Origin: an uncultured Rhodospirillaceae bacterium
GTDB lineage: Bacteria > Pseudomonadota > Alphaproteobacteria > Dongiales > Dongiaceae
Direction of reading: 5' to 3'
NCBI GenBank assembly: GCA_902826565.1
Contig: CADEFF010000031.1
Span: forward strand, 1-43,775
DNA length: 43,775 nucleotides
Below, piece after piece: positions 11,649 to 24,087 of the stretch. The first letter of the stretch is position 1. Each line of letters opens with the position of its first letter. The notes below the pieces were generated by a model. The model had not been told where the DNA came from. It did no database searches and was given only the letters and a program-made list of their open reading frames with translations. Made by a program: the position numbers and the translations under genes.

Positions 11649-13058
11649 TCAGATATGGATCGCGCGGCCGGCGACCGCGAGGGCCGCTTCCTTGATCGCC
11701 TCGCTCAAGGTCGGATGGCCATGGAAGGCGCGGGCCACATCCTCGGCCGAGCCCTGGAATTCCATCGCCATGATGACCTCGTGGATCAGCGTGCCCGCAT
11801 CGGGCCCGATGATGTGGGCGCCGAGCAGCCGGTCGGTTCTGGCGTCCGCCAGCAGCTTCACGAAGCCGTCGGTGAAGCCGGTGCAGCGCGCGCGGCTGTT
11901 CGCGGTGAAGGGGAACTTGCCGATCTTGTAGTCGGTCCCGGCGGCCTGGAGCTCCTCCTCGGTCTTGCCGACCGTCGCCACCTCGGGCCAGGTGTAGACG
12001 ATGCCGGGCACGGTCTCGTAATTCACATGCCCGGCCTGGCCGGCGAGTATCTCGGCCAATGCCACGCCCTCCTCCTCGGCCTTGTGGGCGAGCATCGGAC
12101 CCGCGATCACGTCGCCGATGGCATGGATGCCCGGCACGTTCGTCGCGAAACGCTCGTCGGTCCTGACGCGTCCCTTCTCGTCGAGCGCGACGCCGGCCGC
12201 CTGCAGCCCGAGGCCTTCCGTATAGGGGCGCCGGCCGACCGCGACCAGCACCACGTCCGCCTCGAGGGTCTCGGCGTCGCCGCCCTTCGCCGGCGCGAGA
12301 TCGAGCATGACGCGCGTACCGGAGTGGCTCGCGCCGGTCACCTTGGTGCCGAGCTTGAAGCTCATGCCCTGCCTGGTCAGGATGCGCTGGAACTGCTTCG
12401 CGATCTCGCCATCCATGCCCGGCAGGATGCGGTCGAGATACTCGACGACCGTCACCTTGGCGCCGAGGCGCCGCCAGACCGACCCCATCTCCAGCCCGAT
12501 ATAGCCCGCGCCGATCACCACCATGTGGCTCGGCACGAAGGGGAGCGCCAGCGCGCCGGTCGAGGTCACGATCCGCTTCTCGTCGATGGCGACGCCGGGG
12601 AGCGGCGTCGATTCCGAGCCCGTCGCGATGCAGATGTTCCTGGCGTCGAGCGACCGGCTGCCGCCGTCGGCGAGCGTCACCTCGACGCGGCCGGGGCCCG
12701 CGATGCGCCCGCGGCCGGAGATATAGTCGACCTTGTTCTTCTTGAAGAGGAACTCGATGCCCTTGGTGAGGTCGTCGACGACCTTGTCCTTGCGCTGCAG
12801 CATGGCCGGCAGGTCGAGCGCGACGCCGGTCGCGCGCACGCCATGGCCCGCGAGGCCGCGCACCAGCTCCTCGTATTTCTCCGAGGAATGCAGCAGCGCC
12901 TTCGACGGGATGCAGCCGACATTGAGGCAGGTACCGCCGAGCCGGCCGCGGCTTTCGACGCAGGCGGTCTTGAGCCCGAGCTGCGCCGCGCGGATCGCGC
13001 CGACATAGCCGCCGGGGCCGCCGCCGATGACGACGAGGTCGTAGGCCGATTCGGTCAT
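11649..13058 (-). CDS. lpdA: Dihydrolipoyl dehydrogenase (E3)
   Basis: This is the FAD-dependent E3 component that reoxidises dihydrolipoamide on OdhB and reduces NAD+. It has 469 residues. The FAD-binding GGGPGG is at residues 12-17, the redox disulfide is C44/C49 in [13 protein letters not shown], the NAD-binding [16 protein letters not shown] is mid-protein, and the C-terminal [13 protein letters not shown] supplies the catalytic His-Glu pair. It ends the odhA-odhB operon, separated from odhB by the C39-like gene. An AGGTG site lies 5 bases before the ATG. Position makes the 2-oxoglutarate dehydrogenase complex its main partner, though E3 may also serve pyruvate dehydrogenase or glycine cleavage. 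Confidence 0.97.
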   Translation of the reverse strand: MTESAYDLVVIGGGPGGYVGAIRAAQLGLKTACVESRGRLGGTCLNVGCIPSKALLHSSEKYEELVRGLAGHGVRATGVALDLPAMLQRKDKVVDDLTKGIEFLFKKNKVDYISGRGRIAGPGRVEVTLADGGSRSLDARNICIATGSESTPLPGVAIDEKRIVTSTGALALPFVPSHMVVIGAGYIGLEMGSVWRRLGAKVTVVEYLDRILPGMDGEIAKQFQRILTRQGMSFKLGTKVTGASHSGTRVMLDLAPAKGGDAETLEADVVLVAVGRRPYTEGLGLQAAGVALDEKGRVRTDERFATNVPGIHAIGDVIAGPMLAHKAEEEGVALAEILAGQAGHVNYETVPGIVYTWPEVATVGKTEEELQAAGTDYKIGKFPFTANSRARCTGFTDGFVKLLADARTDRLLGAHIIGPDAGTLIHEVIMAMEFQGSAEDVARAFHGHPTLSEAIKEAALAVAGRAIHI

Positions 13059-13103
13059 TGCAACACCTTTGCCGGAAGAGAACCTGGTCGCGTAAGGAGG
13101 GAA

Positions 13104-13913
13104 TCAGCGCCTGACCAGCACCACGGCGCGCTCGCGCTTCTTGCCATAGCAGGCCATGCGCTGGAAGGCCTGTCTCTCGACGGGGCGGTCCGTCATGTCG
13201 CGCGGGCGCTTGCCCTCGTCGAGCGCCACCCACGGGTCGTTCACATAGACATGCGCATCGTCGAAGCCGGTGACGACGATCCAGTGGGCCGCGGTGTCGC
13301 CATGGATATGCCGGGTGTTGCAGAGCACGATCGGCAGCGCGCCCTTTTCGAACGCGGCCTCGAGCGCGGGCACCGACAGCTCGCCGTAGCGGATCGGGAT
13401 GCGACGCCGCTTCGCTTCCGCGAGATCGCGCGCCTGCAGGACGCGCATGATCTCGCGCCGTTCCGACGAACGGGCGCGATCGCCGAGCAGCACGTCGCGA
13501 TGGTTCAGATGGATCTCGGGCCGGTAGCCGCGGCGCCGGAGCGCCAGCGCGAGACCGAGCGCGCCGCAACCGCCATGGCCGCCGGAAGGCCCCATGAAGA
13601 TGGTGGTGGCTTCCCGCCAGAGCGCAAGCTCGGTCGCGCGATCCATGGGCGAGGCGGGATCGAAGAACCGCATCGCCATCATCACGGAGGAGGGCCCGCA
13701 GGTGAAATCCGTGGTCTGCCGGTAATGCGGCACGCGCCGCCGCGACGCCGTCTTCCGCTTCGCCTTCGCCCGCGCCGGGCCCTTCGGCCCGGCCTTTGGC
13801 GCCCGCGCCGGGCCCTTCGGCCCGGCCTTTGGCGCCCGCGCCGGGCCCTTCGGCCCGGCCTTTGGCGCCCGCGCCGGACCCTTCGGCCCCGCTTTTGGCG
13901 CGCGGCTAGACAT
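13104..13913 (-). CDS. C39-like (DUF3335-type) cysteine peptidase homologue with basic N-terminal repeats
   Basis: This 269-residue protein is of unproven function. Residues 5-48 are four copies of the 11-residue unit [11 protein letters not shown], followed by a basic linker ([12 protein letters not shown]), so the N-terminal 60 residues are strongly cationic and probably disordered. From residue 61 it resembles the peptidase C39-like DUF3335 family: [12 protein letters not shown] with candidate nucleophile C72, AAHWIVV with H210, and VYVNDPW with N225/D226. No signal peptide is seen. The ATG overlaps the odhB stop by 8 bp, without a clear ribosome-binding site, so it probably depends on odhB translation. 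lpdA follows 45 bp later. A role in processing or binding the 2-oxoglutarate dehydrogenase complex is speculation. Confidence 0.75.
   Translation of the reverse strand: MSSRAPKAGPKGPARAPKAGPKGPARAPKAGPKGPARAPKAGPKGPARAKAKRKTASRRRVPHYRQTTDFTCGPSSVMMAMRFFDPASPMDRATELALWREATTIFMGPSGGHGGCGALGLALALRRRGYRPEIHLNHRDVLLGDRARSSERREIMRVLQARDLAEAKRRRIPIRYGELSVPALEAAFEKGALPIVLCNTRHIHGDTAAHWIVVTGFDDAHVYVNDPWVALDEGKRPRDMTDRPVERQAFQRMACYGKKRERAVVLVRR
13771..13902 (-). repeat. Four tandem 33-bp repeats in frame, each carrying a GC hairpin
   Basis: The 33-bp unit starts at 13771, 13804, 13837 and 13870. The first three copies are identical and the fourth has a few substitutions. Each of the three perfect units contains CCGGGCC and GGCCCGG around a 4-base loop (first at 13775-13792), so the mRNA of the C39-like gene begins with a row of stable stem-loops. 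The unit length keeps the reading frame and encodes [11 protein letters not shown]. Perfect identity suggests recent expansion by slippage. Confidence 0.95.
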
Positions 13914-15369
13914 CCAAGAGGATGCGCTGCGGATCCTCGATGCACTCCTTGAGCCGCACGAGGAAGGTCACCGCTTCGCGCCCGTCGACGATCCGATGGT
14001 CGTAGCTGAGGGCCAGATACATCATCGGGCGGATCTCGACCTTGCCGCCGATCGCGACCGGCCGCTCTTCCGTCTTGTGCATCCCGAGGATGCCCGACTG
14101 CGGCGGGTTGAGGATGGGCGTGGACATGAGCGAGCCGTAGACGCCGCCATTGGAGATGGTGAAGGTCCCGCCCATCAGATCGTCCAGCGCGAGCTTGCCG
14201 TCGCGCGCGCGCCGGCCGAGATCGGCGATCTTCTTCTCGATCTCGGCGAAGCTCATCCGGTCCGCGTCGCGCACCACCGGCACCACGAGGCCCTGCTCCG
14301 TACCGACCGCGACGCCGATGTCGTAGTGGTTCTTGTAGACGATGTCGTCGCCGTCGATCTCGCCATTGACCGCGGGAATCTCCTTCAGCGCGACGATCGC
14401 CGCCTTCACGAAGAAGGACATGAAGCCGAGCTTGGCGCCGTGCTTCTTCTCGAAGGCCTCCTTGTGCGCCGAGCGCATGGCGAGCAGGTTCGTCATGTCC
14501 ACCTCGTTGAAGGTGGTGAGCATGGCGGCCGTGTTCTGCGCCTGCTTGAGCCGCTCGGCGATCCGCTTGCGGAGCCGGGTCATCTTCACGCGCTCTTCGC
14601 GCGGCGCCTGGCCCTCCGGCGCCGCCGGCTTCGGCGGTGGCGCGGCGGGCTTCGCGGCGGCAGGCGCCGGCTGTGCCGCCTCGGCGGTCGGCGAGGCCAC
14701 CGGAGAGGCGAGCTTTCCCGCCCGCTCCATGTAATCGAGCACGTCGGTCTTGGTGACGCGACCGTCCTTGCCCGTCGCCGGAATCTGCTGCGGGTCGAGC
14801 TTGTGCTCCTCGACCAGCTTGCGGACCGCCGGCGCCAGGCGATCGGGCGGCGCCGCGACGGGCGGGGCCTTGGTCGCATCGACCGGCGCCGGATCGACCG
14901 GCCCCGGGCTCTCGGCCAGCGTCGCCATGGCGGATCCGGCCGTGGCGTCGGACGGCGCCCCGGAGGGCCGGGCCGAGGCGGGCTGGGCGGCTGCGGGCTG
15001 GGCGGCTGCGGGCTGGGCCGGGGCAGGTTGCGCGGCGGCGGGCGGGGTTGTTGCGGGTTGGGCCGTTGCGGGCTGGGAGGCCGCGGGTTGGGAAGCGGGC
15101 TGCGCCGGCGCCGCGGACCGGGCCGGGGCGGCGCCGTCCTCGATCACGCCCAGCACCGCGCCCACTTCCACCGTCGCCCCCGCCGCGGCCTTGATCTCGC
15201 CGAGCGTCCCGGGGGCGGCTGCATAGATCTCCAGCGACACCTTGTCGGTCTCGAGCTCCAGCAGCGGCTCGTCCTGCTTCACCGGGTCGCCGACCTGCTT
15301 CAGCCATTTGGCGACGGTCGCTTCGGTGACCGATTCGCCGAGGGCGGGAACGACGATGTTGGTGCTCAT
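13906..15369 (-). CDS. odhB: 2-oxoglutarate dehydrogenase E2, dihydrolipoyl succinyltransferase
   Basis: This is the core E2 subunit that takes succinyl groups from E1 on a lipoyl arm and passes them to CoA. It has 487 residues, longer than many E2 proteins because of a long Ala/Pro/Gln linker. The lipoyl domain is residues 1-77 with lipoyl-lysine K43 in ELETDKVSL. The E3/E1-binding domain is around residues 160-195 ([17 protein letters not shown]), a second Ala/Pro linker follows, and the catalytic domain ends with DHRIVDGRE (about residues 457-464). It starts 37 bp after odhA and overlaps the C39-like gene at its 3' end. A single lipoyl domain and the [14 protein letters not shown] start fit OdhB better than the pyruvate enzyme. 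Confidence 0.97.
   Translation of the reverse strand: MSTNIVVPALGESVTEATVAKWLKQVGDPVKQDEPLLELETDKVSLEIYAAAPGTLGEIKAAAGATVEVGAVLGVIEDGAAPARSAAPAQPASQPAASQPATAQPATTPPAAAQPAPAQPAAAQPAAAQPASARPSGAPSDATAGSAMATLAESPGPVDPAPVDATKAPPVAAPPDRLAPAVRKLVEEHKLDPQQIPATGKDGRVTKTDVLDYMERAGKLASPVASPTAEAAQPAPAAAKPAAPPPKPAAPEGQAPREERVKMTRLRKRIAERLKQAQNTAAMLTTFNEVDMTNLLAMRSAHKEAFEKKHGAKLGFMSFFVKAAIVALKEIPAVNGEIDGDDIVYKNHYDIGVAVGTEQGLVVPVVRDADRMSFAEIEKKIADLGRRARDGKLALDDLMGGTFTISNGGVYGSLMSTPILNPPQSGILGMHKTEERPVAIGGKVEIRPMMYLALSYDHRIVDGREAVTFLVRLKECIEDPQRILLDV
14977..15110 (-). repeat. Degenerate 15-bp-period repeat encoding the OdhB outer linker
   Basis: The DNA is a run of imperfect 15-base units (for example GCGGGCTGGGCGGCT, repeated back to back near 14986-15016) that encode five-residue blocks such as AAQPA and ASQPA. 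Swinging Ala/Pro linkers are normal in E2 proteins; the near-repetitive DNA suggests length variation between strains. Confidence 0.7.
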
Positions 15370-15406
15370 GCCAGCCTCGCAGGGTTCGGGTCGCGCATGA
15401 TGTCGC

Positions 15407-18277
15407 TCACGCCGCCGACAGATTCAAGGCCTCGTCCACCAGCCGCGCCTGCTCTTTCAGATGGCGCTTGAGGAGGCCCGTGGCCGGCGCCGCCGCGGCC
15501 GGTCGGCCGACATAGCGGAGCCGCGATTGCGGCGATCCGACCGCCGCCATCACCGCTTCGACTTCGGGCGCCGCGAAGCTCCAGGCGCCCATGTTCTTCG
15601 GCTCCTCCTGGCACCAGACGACGTCCGCCTTGGGAAAGCGCGTCAGCTGGGTGCATAGCGCCTTTTCCGGGAAGGGGTAGAGCTGCTCGAGGCGCAGGAA
15701 CGCGACGTTCTTCTCGCCGCGCTTCGCCCGCTCCTCGAAGAGGTCGTAATAGACCTTGCCGCTGCAGAGCACGACGCGGCGCACCTCGCCGTCGGGGCAA
15801 AGCTTCTCGTCGTCGTGCAGCACCCGATGGAAGTTGGTGCCGGTCGCCATGTCGGCGAGGCTCGAGACGCAGAGCTTGTGCCGCAGCAGCGATTTCGGCG
15901 TCATCACGACGAGCGGCTTGCGGAAATTCCGATGCAGTTGCCGCCTGAGCGCATGGAAGTAGTTCGCCGGGGTGGTGCAGTTCAGCACCTGGAGATTGTC
16001 TTCGGCGCAAAGCTGGAGATAGCGCTCGAGCCGGGCGGAGGAATGCTCCGGTCCCTGGCCCTCATAGCCGTGCGGCAGCAGCATCACCAGGCCCGACATG
16101 CGCAGCCACTTGGCCTCGCCCGCCGCGATGAACTGGTCGAAGATCACCTGCGCGCCGTTCGCGAAATCGCCGAACTGGGCTTCCCACAGCACGAGGGCGC
16201 GCGGCTCGGCGAGGCTGTAGCCATATTCGAAGCCGAGCACGCCCGCTTCCGAGAGCGGGCTGTCGATCACCTCCAGCTTCGCCTGGTCCGGCCGCACGTT
16301 GTTGGCCGGCACATATTCGTCCTCGTTCTCCTGGTCGATCAGCACCGCGTGGCGCTGCGAGAAGGTGCCGCGGCCGCAATCCTGGCCGGAGAGCCGCACC
16401 GGCGCCTTCTCGATGAGGAGGCTGCCGAAGCTGAGCGCCTCGGCGGTGGCCCAGTCGATGCCCTCGCCGGAATCGATCGCCTGACGCTTGGCGGCGAGCT
16501 GCCGCTCGATCTTGCGGTTGGCGCGGAAGCCTTGCGGCACGCGGGTGAGCGCCCCGCCGATCTCGCGCAGGGTCTCGATCGGGATCGCGGTCTCGCCCCG
16601 GCGGTCGTCGCCGGACGCGATGGCAAACCCCGCCCAGGCGCCTTCGAGCCAGTCCGCCTTGTTCGGCTTGAAGGTGGCGGCGCTTTCGAAGGCGTAATCG
16701 AGCTGCTTCCGGAAGTCGGCCTCCATCTTCTCGGGCTCGTCCGGCGCCACGACGCCCTCGGCCACGAGCCGGTCCGCATAGATCTTCCGGGTGGTCGGGT
16801 GTTCCGCGATGCGGCGATACATCAGGGGCTGCGTGAAGGCCGGCTCGTCGCTCTCGTTATGGCCGTGCCGGCGGTAGCAGAACATGTCGATCACGATGTC
16901 GCGCTTGAAGCGTTCCCGATATTCGATCGCGATCCGGGCGACATGCACCGTCGCCTCCGGATCGTCGCCGTTCACATGGAGGATCGGCGCCTGGATGATC
17001 TTGGCGACTTCCGAGCAATAGGGCCCGGAGCGCGACTGCACCGGATCGGTCGTGAAGCCGATCTGGTTGTTGATGATGAAATGGATGGTGCCGCCGACCC
17101 GGTAGCCCTTGAGGTCGGAGAGATCGAGCGCCTCCGAGACCAGGCCCTGGCCGGCGAAGGCCGCGTCGCCGTGCAGCAGCAGCGCCATGACCTCGCTCCG
17201 CTCGCGGTCGCGGCGCTGCTCCTGCTTCGCGCGCACCTTGCCGAGCACGACGGTGTTTACCGCCTCGAGATGCGACGGGTTGGCGGTGAGCGAGAGATGC
17301 ACGGTCTTGCCGTCGAACTCGCGGTCGGAGGAGGTGCCGAGATGGTACTTCACGTCGGCCGACCCCTGGACGTCCTCGGGATTGGCGGGATTGCCCTGGA
17401 ACTCCGAGAAGATCGCGGCGAAGGGCTTGCCGATGAAGTTCGCCAGCACGTTCATCCGGCCGCGATGGGCCATGCCGACGACCACTTCCTGGAGGCCGAG
17501 CTGGCTGCCGCGCTTGATGATCTGCTCCAGCGCCGGGATCGTCGTCTCGCCGCCGTCGAGGCCGAAGCGCTTGGTGCCGGTGTATTTCCGGTCGAGGAAC
17601 CGCTCGAAGGTTTCGGCGGCGGTCAGCCGCTCGAGGATGGCGCGCTTGCCCTTGGCCGTGAAATCGGTCTGGTTGCGGATGCCCTCGATCCGCTCCTGGA
17701 TCCAGATCTTCTGGTCCGGATCCTGGATATGCATGTATTCGACGCCGATATTGCCGCAATAGGTGTCGCGCACGATCTGCACGATCTGGCGCAGCGTCGC
17801 GTGCTCGAGGCCGAGCACGTTGTCGATGAAGATCGGCCGGTCCATGTCGGCTTCGGTGAAGCCGTAGGTCCTGGGGTCGAGCTCGGGATGGCGCGGCCGG
17901 GGCTTCAGCTGCAGCGGATCGAGATTGGCCTCGAGATGGCCGCGCACGCGATAGGCGCGGATCAGCATGAGGGCGCGGATCGAATCCGCGGCCGCCGCGC
18001 GAACCTCGTCGAGATCGGCCCGCGCCACGGGCGCATGGCCGTTCTCGCGCGTCGCCGCCGGCGCGTCATGGCCGTTGACGATGATCTGCGGCTTGCGCGG
18101 CGCCCAGCTCGGGCTGTCGAGATCGCGCAGGACGTTGGGCGCCTCGTCCTTCAGCCCCCCAAAGAACTCGCGCCAGCTCGAATCGACCGAATCCGGCGAT
18201 TCGCTGTAGCGGGCATAGAGTTCGGCGAGGAATTCGGCGTTCGGGCCGGAAAGAAAGCTGCTGGGATCAGGTCGCAT
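15407..18277 (-). CDS. odhA: 2-oxoglutarate dehydrogenase E1 component
   Basis: This thiamine-diphosphate enzyme decarboxylates 2-oxoglutarate and succinylates the lipoyl arm of OdhB. It has 956 residues. The N-terminal OdhB-docking helix is visible ([20 protein letters not shown]). [13 protein letters not shown] lies near residue 265, the ThDP/Mg site runs from GDAAFAGQG to NNQIGFTT (about residues 366-405), and [19 protein letters not shown] is in the C-terminal half. A GGAG site lies before the ATG at 18277. It is 109 bp downstream of sucD; the gap contains a GC-rich imperfect hairpin (about 18350-18374) but no clear terminator, so co-transcription with sucCD is likely. Confidence 0.98.
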   Translation of the reverse strand: MRPDPSSFLSGPNAEFLAELYARYSESPDSVDSSWREFFGGLKDEAPNVLRDLDSPSWAPRKPQIIVNGHDAPAATRENGHAPVARADLDEVRAAAADSIRALMLIRAYRVRGHLEANLDPLQLKPRPRHPELDPRTYGFTEADMDRPIFIDNVLGLEHATLRQIVQIVRDTYCGNIGVEYMHIQDPDQKIWIQERIEGIRNQTDFTAKGKRAILERLTAAETFERFLDRKYTGTKRFGLDGGETTIPALEQIIKRGSQLGLQEVVVGMAHRGRMNVLANFIGKPFAAIFSEFQGNPANPEDVQGSADVKYHLGTSSDREFDGKTVHLSLTANPSHLEAVNTVVLGKVRAKQEQRRDRERSEVMALLLHGDAAFAGQGLVSEALDLSDLKGYRVGGTIHFIINNQIGFTTDPVQSRSGPYCSEVAKIIQAPILHVNGDDPEATVHVARIAIEYRERFKRDIVIDMFCYRRHGHNESDEPAFTQPLMYRRIAEHPTTRKIYADRLVAEGVVAPDEPEKMEADFRKQLDYAFESAATFKPNKADWLEGAWAGFAIASGDDRRGETAIPIETLREIGGALTRVPQGFRANRKIERQLAAKRQAIDSGEGIDWATAEALSFGSLLIEKAPVRLSGQDCGRGTFSQRHAVLIDQENEDEYVPANNVRPDQAKLEVIDSPLSEAGVLGFEYGYSLAEPRALVLWEAQFGDFANGAQVIFDQFIAAGEAKWLRMSGLVMLLPHGYEGQGPEHSSARLERYLQLCAEDNLQVLNCTTPANYFHALRRQLHRNFRKPLVVMTPKSLLRHKLCVSSLADMATGTNFHRVLHDDEKLCPDGEVRRVVLCSGKVYYDLFEERAKRGEKNVAFLRLEQLYPFPEKALCTQLTRFPKADVVWCQEEPKNMGAWSFAAPEVEAVMAAVGSPQSRLRYVGRPAAAAPATGLLKRHLKEQARLVDEALNLSAA

Positions 18278-18386
18278 AACTGATCGATCGCTCCATTGGT
18301 CGAAACGCCGCCCAGGCCCCCGAACCGGTGCCTGCTTGCAACCCCTGGACGGCCGGGCCCCTTTGCGGCCCCGGCAGGCGTTACCG

Positions 18387-19258
<872 letters not shown>

Positions 19259-19259
<1 letters not shown>

Positions 19260-20428
19260 CACGCCGCTCCCTTGACGGCGCGCACGACCTTTTCGGCGGC
19301 GTCCGCGAGATTGTCGGCCGAGAGGATCGCGAGGCCGGACTTGGCGAGGATCGCCTTGCCGAGCTCGACATTGGTGCCTTCGAGCCGCACCACGAGCGGC
19401 ACCTGAAGGCTGAGCTCGCGCGCCGCCGCGACCACGCCCTCGGCGATGACGTCGCAGCGCATGATGCCGCCGAAGATGTTGACCAGGATGCCCTTCACGT
19501 TCGGATCGCTCAGAATGATCTTGAAGGCGACGGTGACGCGCTCCTTGGTGGCGCCGCCGCCGACGTCGAGGAAGTTGGCCGGCTTCCCGCCATAGAGCTG
19601 GATGATGTCCATCGTCGCCATGGCGAGGCCGGCGCCGTTCACCATGCAGCCGATATTGCCGTCGAGCTTGATGTAGTTGAGCTCGTGCTTGCCGGCCTCG
19701 AGCTCGGCCGGATCTTCCTCGTTCTCGTCGCGCAACGCCGCGACGTCCTTGTGGCGGAAGAGCGCGTTGTCGTCGAAATTCATCTTGGCGTCGAGCGCCA
19801 GCACCTGGCCGGCGCCGGTCACCACCAGGGGGTTGATCTCGACCACGCTCGCATCGAGCTCGGCGAAGGCGCGGTAGCAGGCGGTGACGAACTTGACGGC
19901 GCTCGCGATCTGGTCGCCCTCGAGCCCGAGGCCGTAGGCGACCTGGCGCGCATGATGCGGCATGAGGCCGGTGGCCGGATCGACCGGCACCTTCAGTATC
20001 TTCTCCGGCGTTTTGGCCGCGACTTCCTCGATATCCATGCCGCCTTCGGTCGAGGCGATGATAGTGACGGCGGCGCTCGCCCGATCGACCAGCATGCCCA
20101 GATAGAGCTCGCGGCGGATATCGCAGCCCGACTCTATGTAGAGGCGCTTCACGACGCGGCCGGCCGGGCCGGTCTGCTTGGTGACCAGCGTCATCCCCAG
20201 CATCTGCCGGGCGATCGCCGCCACCTCCTCGGGGGATTTGGCGAGCTTGACGCCGCCCGCTTTGCCGCGGCCGCCGGCGTGGATCTGCGCCTTGACGACC
20301 CAGAGCTCGCCGCCGAGCGACTTCGCGGCGGCGGCCGCTTCATCGGCGGAAAACGCAACGGCGCCGCTCAAGGTAGCGACGCCGAATTTTTGCAGCAGGC
20401 TTTTTGCCTGGTATTCGTGGATGTTCAT
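19259..20428 (-). CDS. sucC: Succinyl-CoA synthetase subunit beta
   Basis: This is the ATP-grasp beta subunit that binds nucleotide and completes the succinyl-CoA synthetase heterodimer. It has 389 residues from the ATG at 20426-20428, where the canonical [17 protein letters not shown] begins; an upstream in-frame extension is not family-like. The glycine-rich [16 protein letters not shown] is near residue 46 and the C-terminal CoA-ligase domain has [15 protein letters not shown]. The ribosome-binding site is weak (CCAGG). A 172-bp gap separates it from the small basic-peptide gene; it may contain a second promoter (TTGCGC, 16 bases, TAGAGT on the minus strand), which is only a guess. Confidence 0.97.
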
Positions 20429-20600
20429 CGGCCTGGTGGAAACAGTGGATGCTGGCGGCGGCACCCGGACCGCGCCCGCGAATGAGCAGACGCGTTACTC
20501 TATCAGGGTCCAAGAACAGCGCAATCGCAGCCGACCTTCGGGATCCGACAGATCCGGGTGGCCGCCGCCTTAGGCCTTCAGAACGACTGTTGGCCTTACT

Positions 20601-21743
<1,143 letters not shown>

Positions 21744-21752
<9 letters not shown>

Positions 21753-21791
21753 TAGCCTTTTTTCACCCCCATAGCAAGTGGGTTGACACAA
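21744..21791. repeat. Inverted repeat TTGTGTCAA / TTGACACAA at the mdh promoter
   Basis: Two perfect 9-base arms (21744-21752 and 21783-21791) are separated by 30 bases, and outer ATTCTTG/CAAGAAT segments continue the symmetry. The left arm contains the candidate -35 box of mdh. Such paired sites are typical of a dimeric regulator bridging a promoter, but no regulator is encoded nearby. It could instead be two -35 boxes in opposite directions. Confidence 0.6.
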
Positions 21792-21802
21792 AATTTCAAG
21801 AA

Positions 21803-22951
21803 TCATGTGAGGTGCCTTCGCCGGCGATAGGCGAGCGACTGCATTTCGGACAGTCGCGATCGCGTGCGACGGAACTCGAACGCCGCTTGACCGTCGGTGT
21901 TGAGACGATCGAGCGGAACGTCCGCCGCCATCACGAGCAGCGCGCCGTGTTCGTAGAGCGCGTCGACGAGAATCATGAATCGTCGCGTTTCGTTGACGAG
22001 ATCGGGCGTGAGTTCCGGCACGCCGTCGATCAGCAGACTCTGCAGATGAGTCGCGAGCGCGAGGTAGTCGGCGCTGCCGAGCGGTTGCCGGCAGAGCGCG
22101 TCGAAGTCGCTGAAAGCCGCGGATTTGGCCGCTTTCGGCAGAGTCAGCCGGCGCCCCTGCATGGTGAGCGTGAGCGGCTCCGGCGGCGCGCCGTCGGTCA
22201 GCAGCGCGAAGGTTTCCTCGAGGCTCGCGGTCGCCGCCGGACCGAGCGGCGAGAAGTAGACCGGACGATCGCCCATCCGCAGGAGGCGGTAATCGGTCGG
22301 CCCGTCGAGCTGCAGGATGTCGAGACGCTCCTTCAAGAGGGCGATGAAGGGGAGGAAGCGGTCGCGCTGCAGCCCGCCCTCGTAGAGGTCGTCCGGCGCC
22401 CAGTTGGAGGTGGCGATGACCACCACGCCGCGCTCGAACAGCGCCTCGAAAAGCCGCCCCAGAAGCATCGCATCGGCGATGTTGGTGACCTGAAATTCGT
22501 CGAAACAGAGCAGCCAGGACGACTCGGCGATCCGGCGCGCGAGATCGGGGATCGGATCGCCCTCGTTCGACTGCCGCCAGCGATGCATCGCCTCGTGGGT
22601 CTCGAGCATGAATTCGAGAAAATGGACCCGTCGCTTCGCCGCGACCGGCGCCGTCTCGTAGAAGAGGTCCATCAGCATGGACTTGCCGCGACCGACCGCG
22701 CCGAAGATGTAGAGACCCTGGGGTGCCGCCTCCTGCTGGCGGCGCTTCAGCCCGAGGCGCTCGCGCCAGGAGCCGTTGCCCTGCGGCCGATAGCCCTTGA
22801 GGGCATGATGCAGGAGCTGAAGCTTCTCGGCCGCCATGGCCTGGGCCGGATCGGCGGCGAGATCGCCCGCCCCGCGGCGCGCGCGATAGAGCGCAAGCGG
22901 CCCGGCCGCGACCGGGTCCATGGCGGGCGCGCATTCCGGCGATCCCGTCAT
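21803..22951 (-). CDS. zapE: Cell-division ATPase ZapE (AFG1-like)
   Basis: This is an AAA+-like ATPase of the AFG1/ZapE family; in E. coli ZapE associates with FtsZ at the septum, and in mitochondria AFG1 helps with protein quality control. It has 382 residues. The P-loop GAVGRGKS is near residues 85-92, Walker B is LLCFDEFQVTNIADAMLL, and sensor-type ATSNWAPDDLYEGGLQRDRF follows. The C-terminal FMILVDALYEHGALLVM segment is conserved in the family. It sits just upstream of mdh, a pairing common in Alphaproteobacteria, and overlaps the preceding SDR gene by 4 bp (ATGA). Confidence 0.94.
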   Translation of the reverse strand: MTGSPECAPAMDPVAAGPLALYRARRGAGDLAADPAQAMAAEKLQLLHHALKGYRPQGNGSWRERLGLKRRQQEAAPQGLYIFGAVGRGKSMLMDLFYETAPVAAKRRVHFLEFMLETHEAMHRWRQSNEGDPIPDLARRIAESSWLLCFDEFQVTNIADAMLLGRLFEALFERGVVVIATSNWAPDDLYEGGLQRDRFLPFIALLKERLDILQLDGPTDYRLLRMGDRPVYFSPLGPAATASLEETFALLTDGAPPEPLTLTMQGRRLTLPKAAKSAAFSDFDALCRQPLGSADYLALATHLQSLLIDGVPELTPDLVNETRRFMILVDALYEHGALLVMAADVPLDRLNTDGQAAFEFRRTRSRLSEMQSLAYRRRRHLT

Positions 22952-23715
22952 CGGCCTCCGGCCACCCGCAGCACTGCCCCGGTGACGTAGGAGGACGCGT
23001 CCGACATCAGGAAGAGGATCGTCTCGGCCACCTCCGCCGCGGTCCCGGCCCGCCCCATCGGGACCAGGGGGGCGATGCGCTCGGGCCGGCCCGGATCGCC
23101 GGCCGAGGCATGGATGTCGGTCAGCACCACGCCTGGCGCCACCGCATTCACCCGGATGCCCTCGCGCGCGACCTCCTTGGAAAGGCCGATGGTGAGGGTG
23201 TCGATGGCGCCCTTGGACGCCGCGTAATGGATGAACTCGCCGGGCGAACCGAGGGTCGCGGCGCCCGAGGAGAGATTGACGATCGACCCGCCCTTGCCGC
23301 CCTTGGCGGTCGACATGCGCCGCACCGCTTCGCGCGCGCAGAGGAAGGCGCCGATGACGTTGATGCGCATGACCAGCTCCAGCGCAGCGGCGTCGAGCCC
23401 GTCGAGGCGCGTGCTGGGGCCGATGATGCCGGCATTGTTGACGAGGGCGGTGATCGGCCCGAGCTGTCGCGCCGCGGTCTCGAACAGGCGGCTCACGTCG
23501 TCCTCGCGGCCGATATCGCCGCCGATCGCGAGCGCACGGCCGCCGGCCGCCTCGATCTCGCGCACCACCGCGGCGGCCGCGTCGGGCGCCTGGTTGTAAT
23601 TGACCGCCACGCCATAGCCGCGCGCGGCGGCGAGCTTCGCGGTGGCGGCGCCGATGCCGCGGCTGCCGCCGGTGACGATCGCGACGCCGCGATCGGATGA
23701 TTTCGTGCTGGTCAT
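22948..23715 (-). CDS. Short-chain dehydrogenase/reductase (FabG-like)
   Basis: This is a classical SDR oxidoreductase of 255 residues from the ATG at 23715. The cofactor motif TGGSRGIG is at residues 15-22, NNAG is in the middle, and the catalytic Ser and YAASK lie near residues 145-162. The glycine-rich loop followed by an Arg and a basic second strand (NYNQ) fits NADP(H) preference. The substrate is not predictable; glucose dehydrogenase-like or 3-oxoacyl reductase activities are both common in this family. It overlaps zapE by ATGA and so is probably translated together with it, although no functional link is obvious. Confidence 0.9.
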   Translation of the reverse strand: MTSTKSSDRGVAIVTGGSRGIGAATAKLAAARGYGVAVNYNQAPDAAAAVVREIEAAGGRALAIGGDIGREDDVSRLFETAARQLGPITALVNNAGIIGPSTRLDGLDAAALELVMRINVIGAFLCAREAVRRMSTAKGGKGGSIVNLSSGAATLGSPGEFIHYAASKGAIDTLTIGLSKEVAREGIRVNAVAPGVVLTDIHASAGDPGRPERIAPLVPMGRAGTAAEVAETILFLMSDASSYVTGAVLRVAGGR

Positions 23716-23834
23716 GATCTTCGCTCGCCTCGTTGACGCGACCCGGGCTTGCTCCCGAGTCGTACTTGCGACCAATCTAACCGATCGCACGGCGACGAAA
23801 AGCCTGCACATGACCGCAGGCGAAGGAGCGACGG

Positions 23835-24041
23835 ATGAACGAAGACAATTTCAACATGTCGGTGCGCCAGTTTCTGAAGCAGGTCGGCATCACCTCGCAG
23901 CGCGAGATCGAGAACGCCGTCCGCGCCGCGATCGAGGCCGGCACGCTCAAGGGCACGGAGACGCTCTCGGCCCGCATGACGCTCGCGATCGAGCGGCTCG
24001 GCGTCCAGCACGTGGTCGAGCAGGACATCGAGCTCGGCTGA
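23835..24041 (+). CDS. Small DUF6494-type protein
   Basis: This is a 68-residue acidic cytoplasmic protein that I recognise as DUF6494-like from the pattern NMSVRQFLKQVGITSQREIE, an EAGTLKG turn, and the HVVEQDIEL ending. No enzymatic motif is present; the fold looks like a short helical bundle with a C-terminal strand. AAGGAG lies 7 bases before the ATG, supporting expression. It is divergent from the SDR gene and convergent with sdhB. Function is unknown for the family. Confidence 0.8.
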   Translation: MNEDNFNMSVRQFLKQVGITSQREIENAVRAAIEAGTLKGTETLSARMTLAIERLGVQHVVEQDIELG

Positions 24042-24087
24042 CGGCCCTCGGCGCGAGGAACGCGGCGACGGGGAGACGCGACGCGGG

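Noticed and set aside
18350-18374. GC hairpin between sucD and odhA as a terminator
   Set aside because: The stem has a mismatch and no T-run follows on the minus strand; the genes appear to be one operon.
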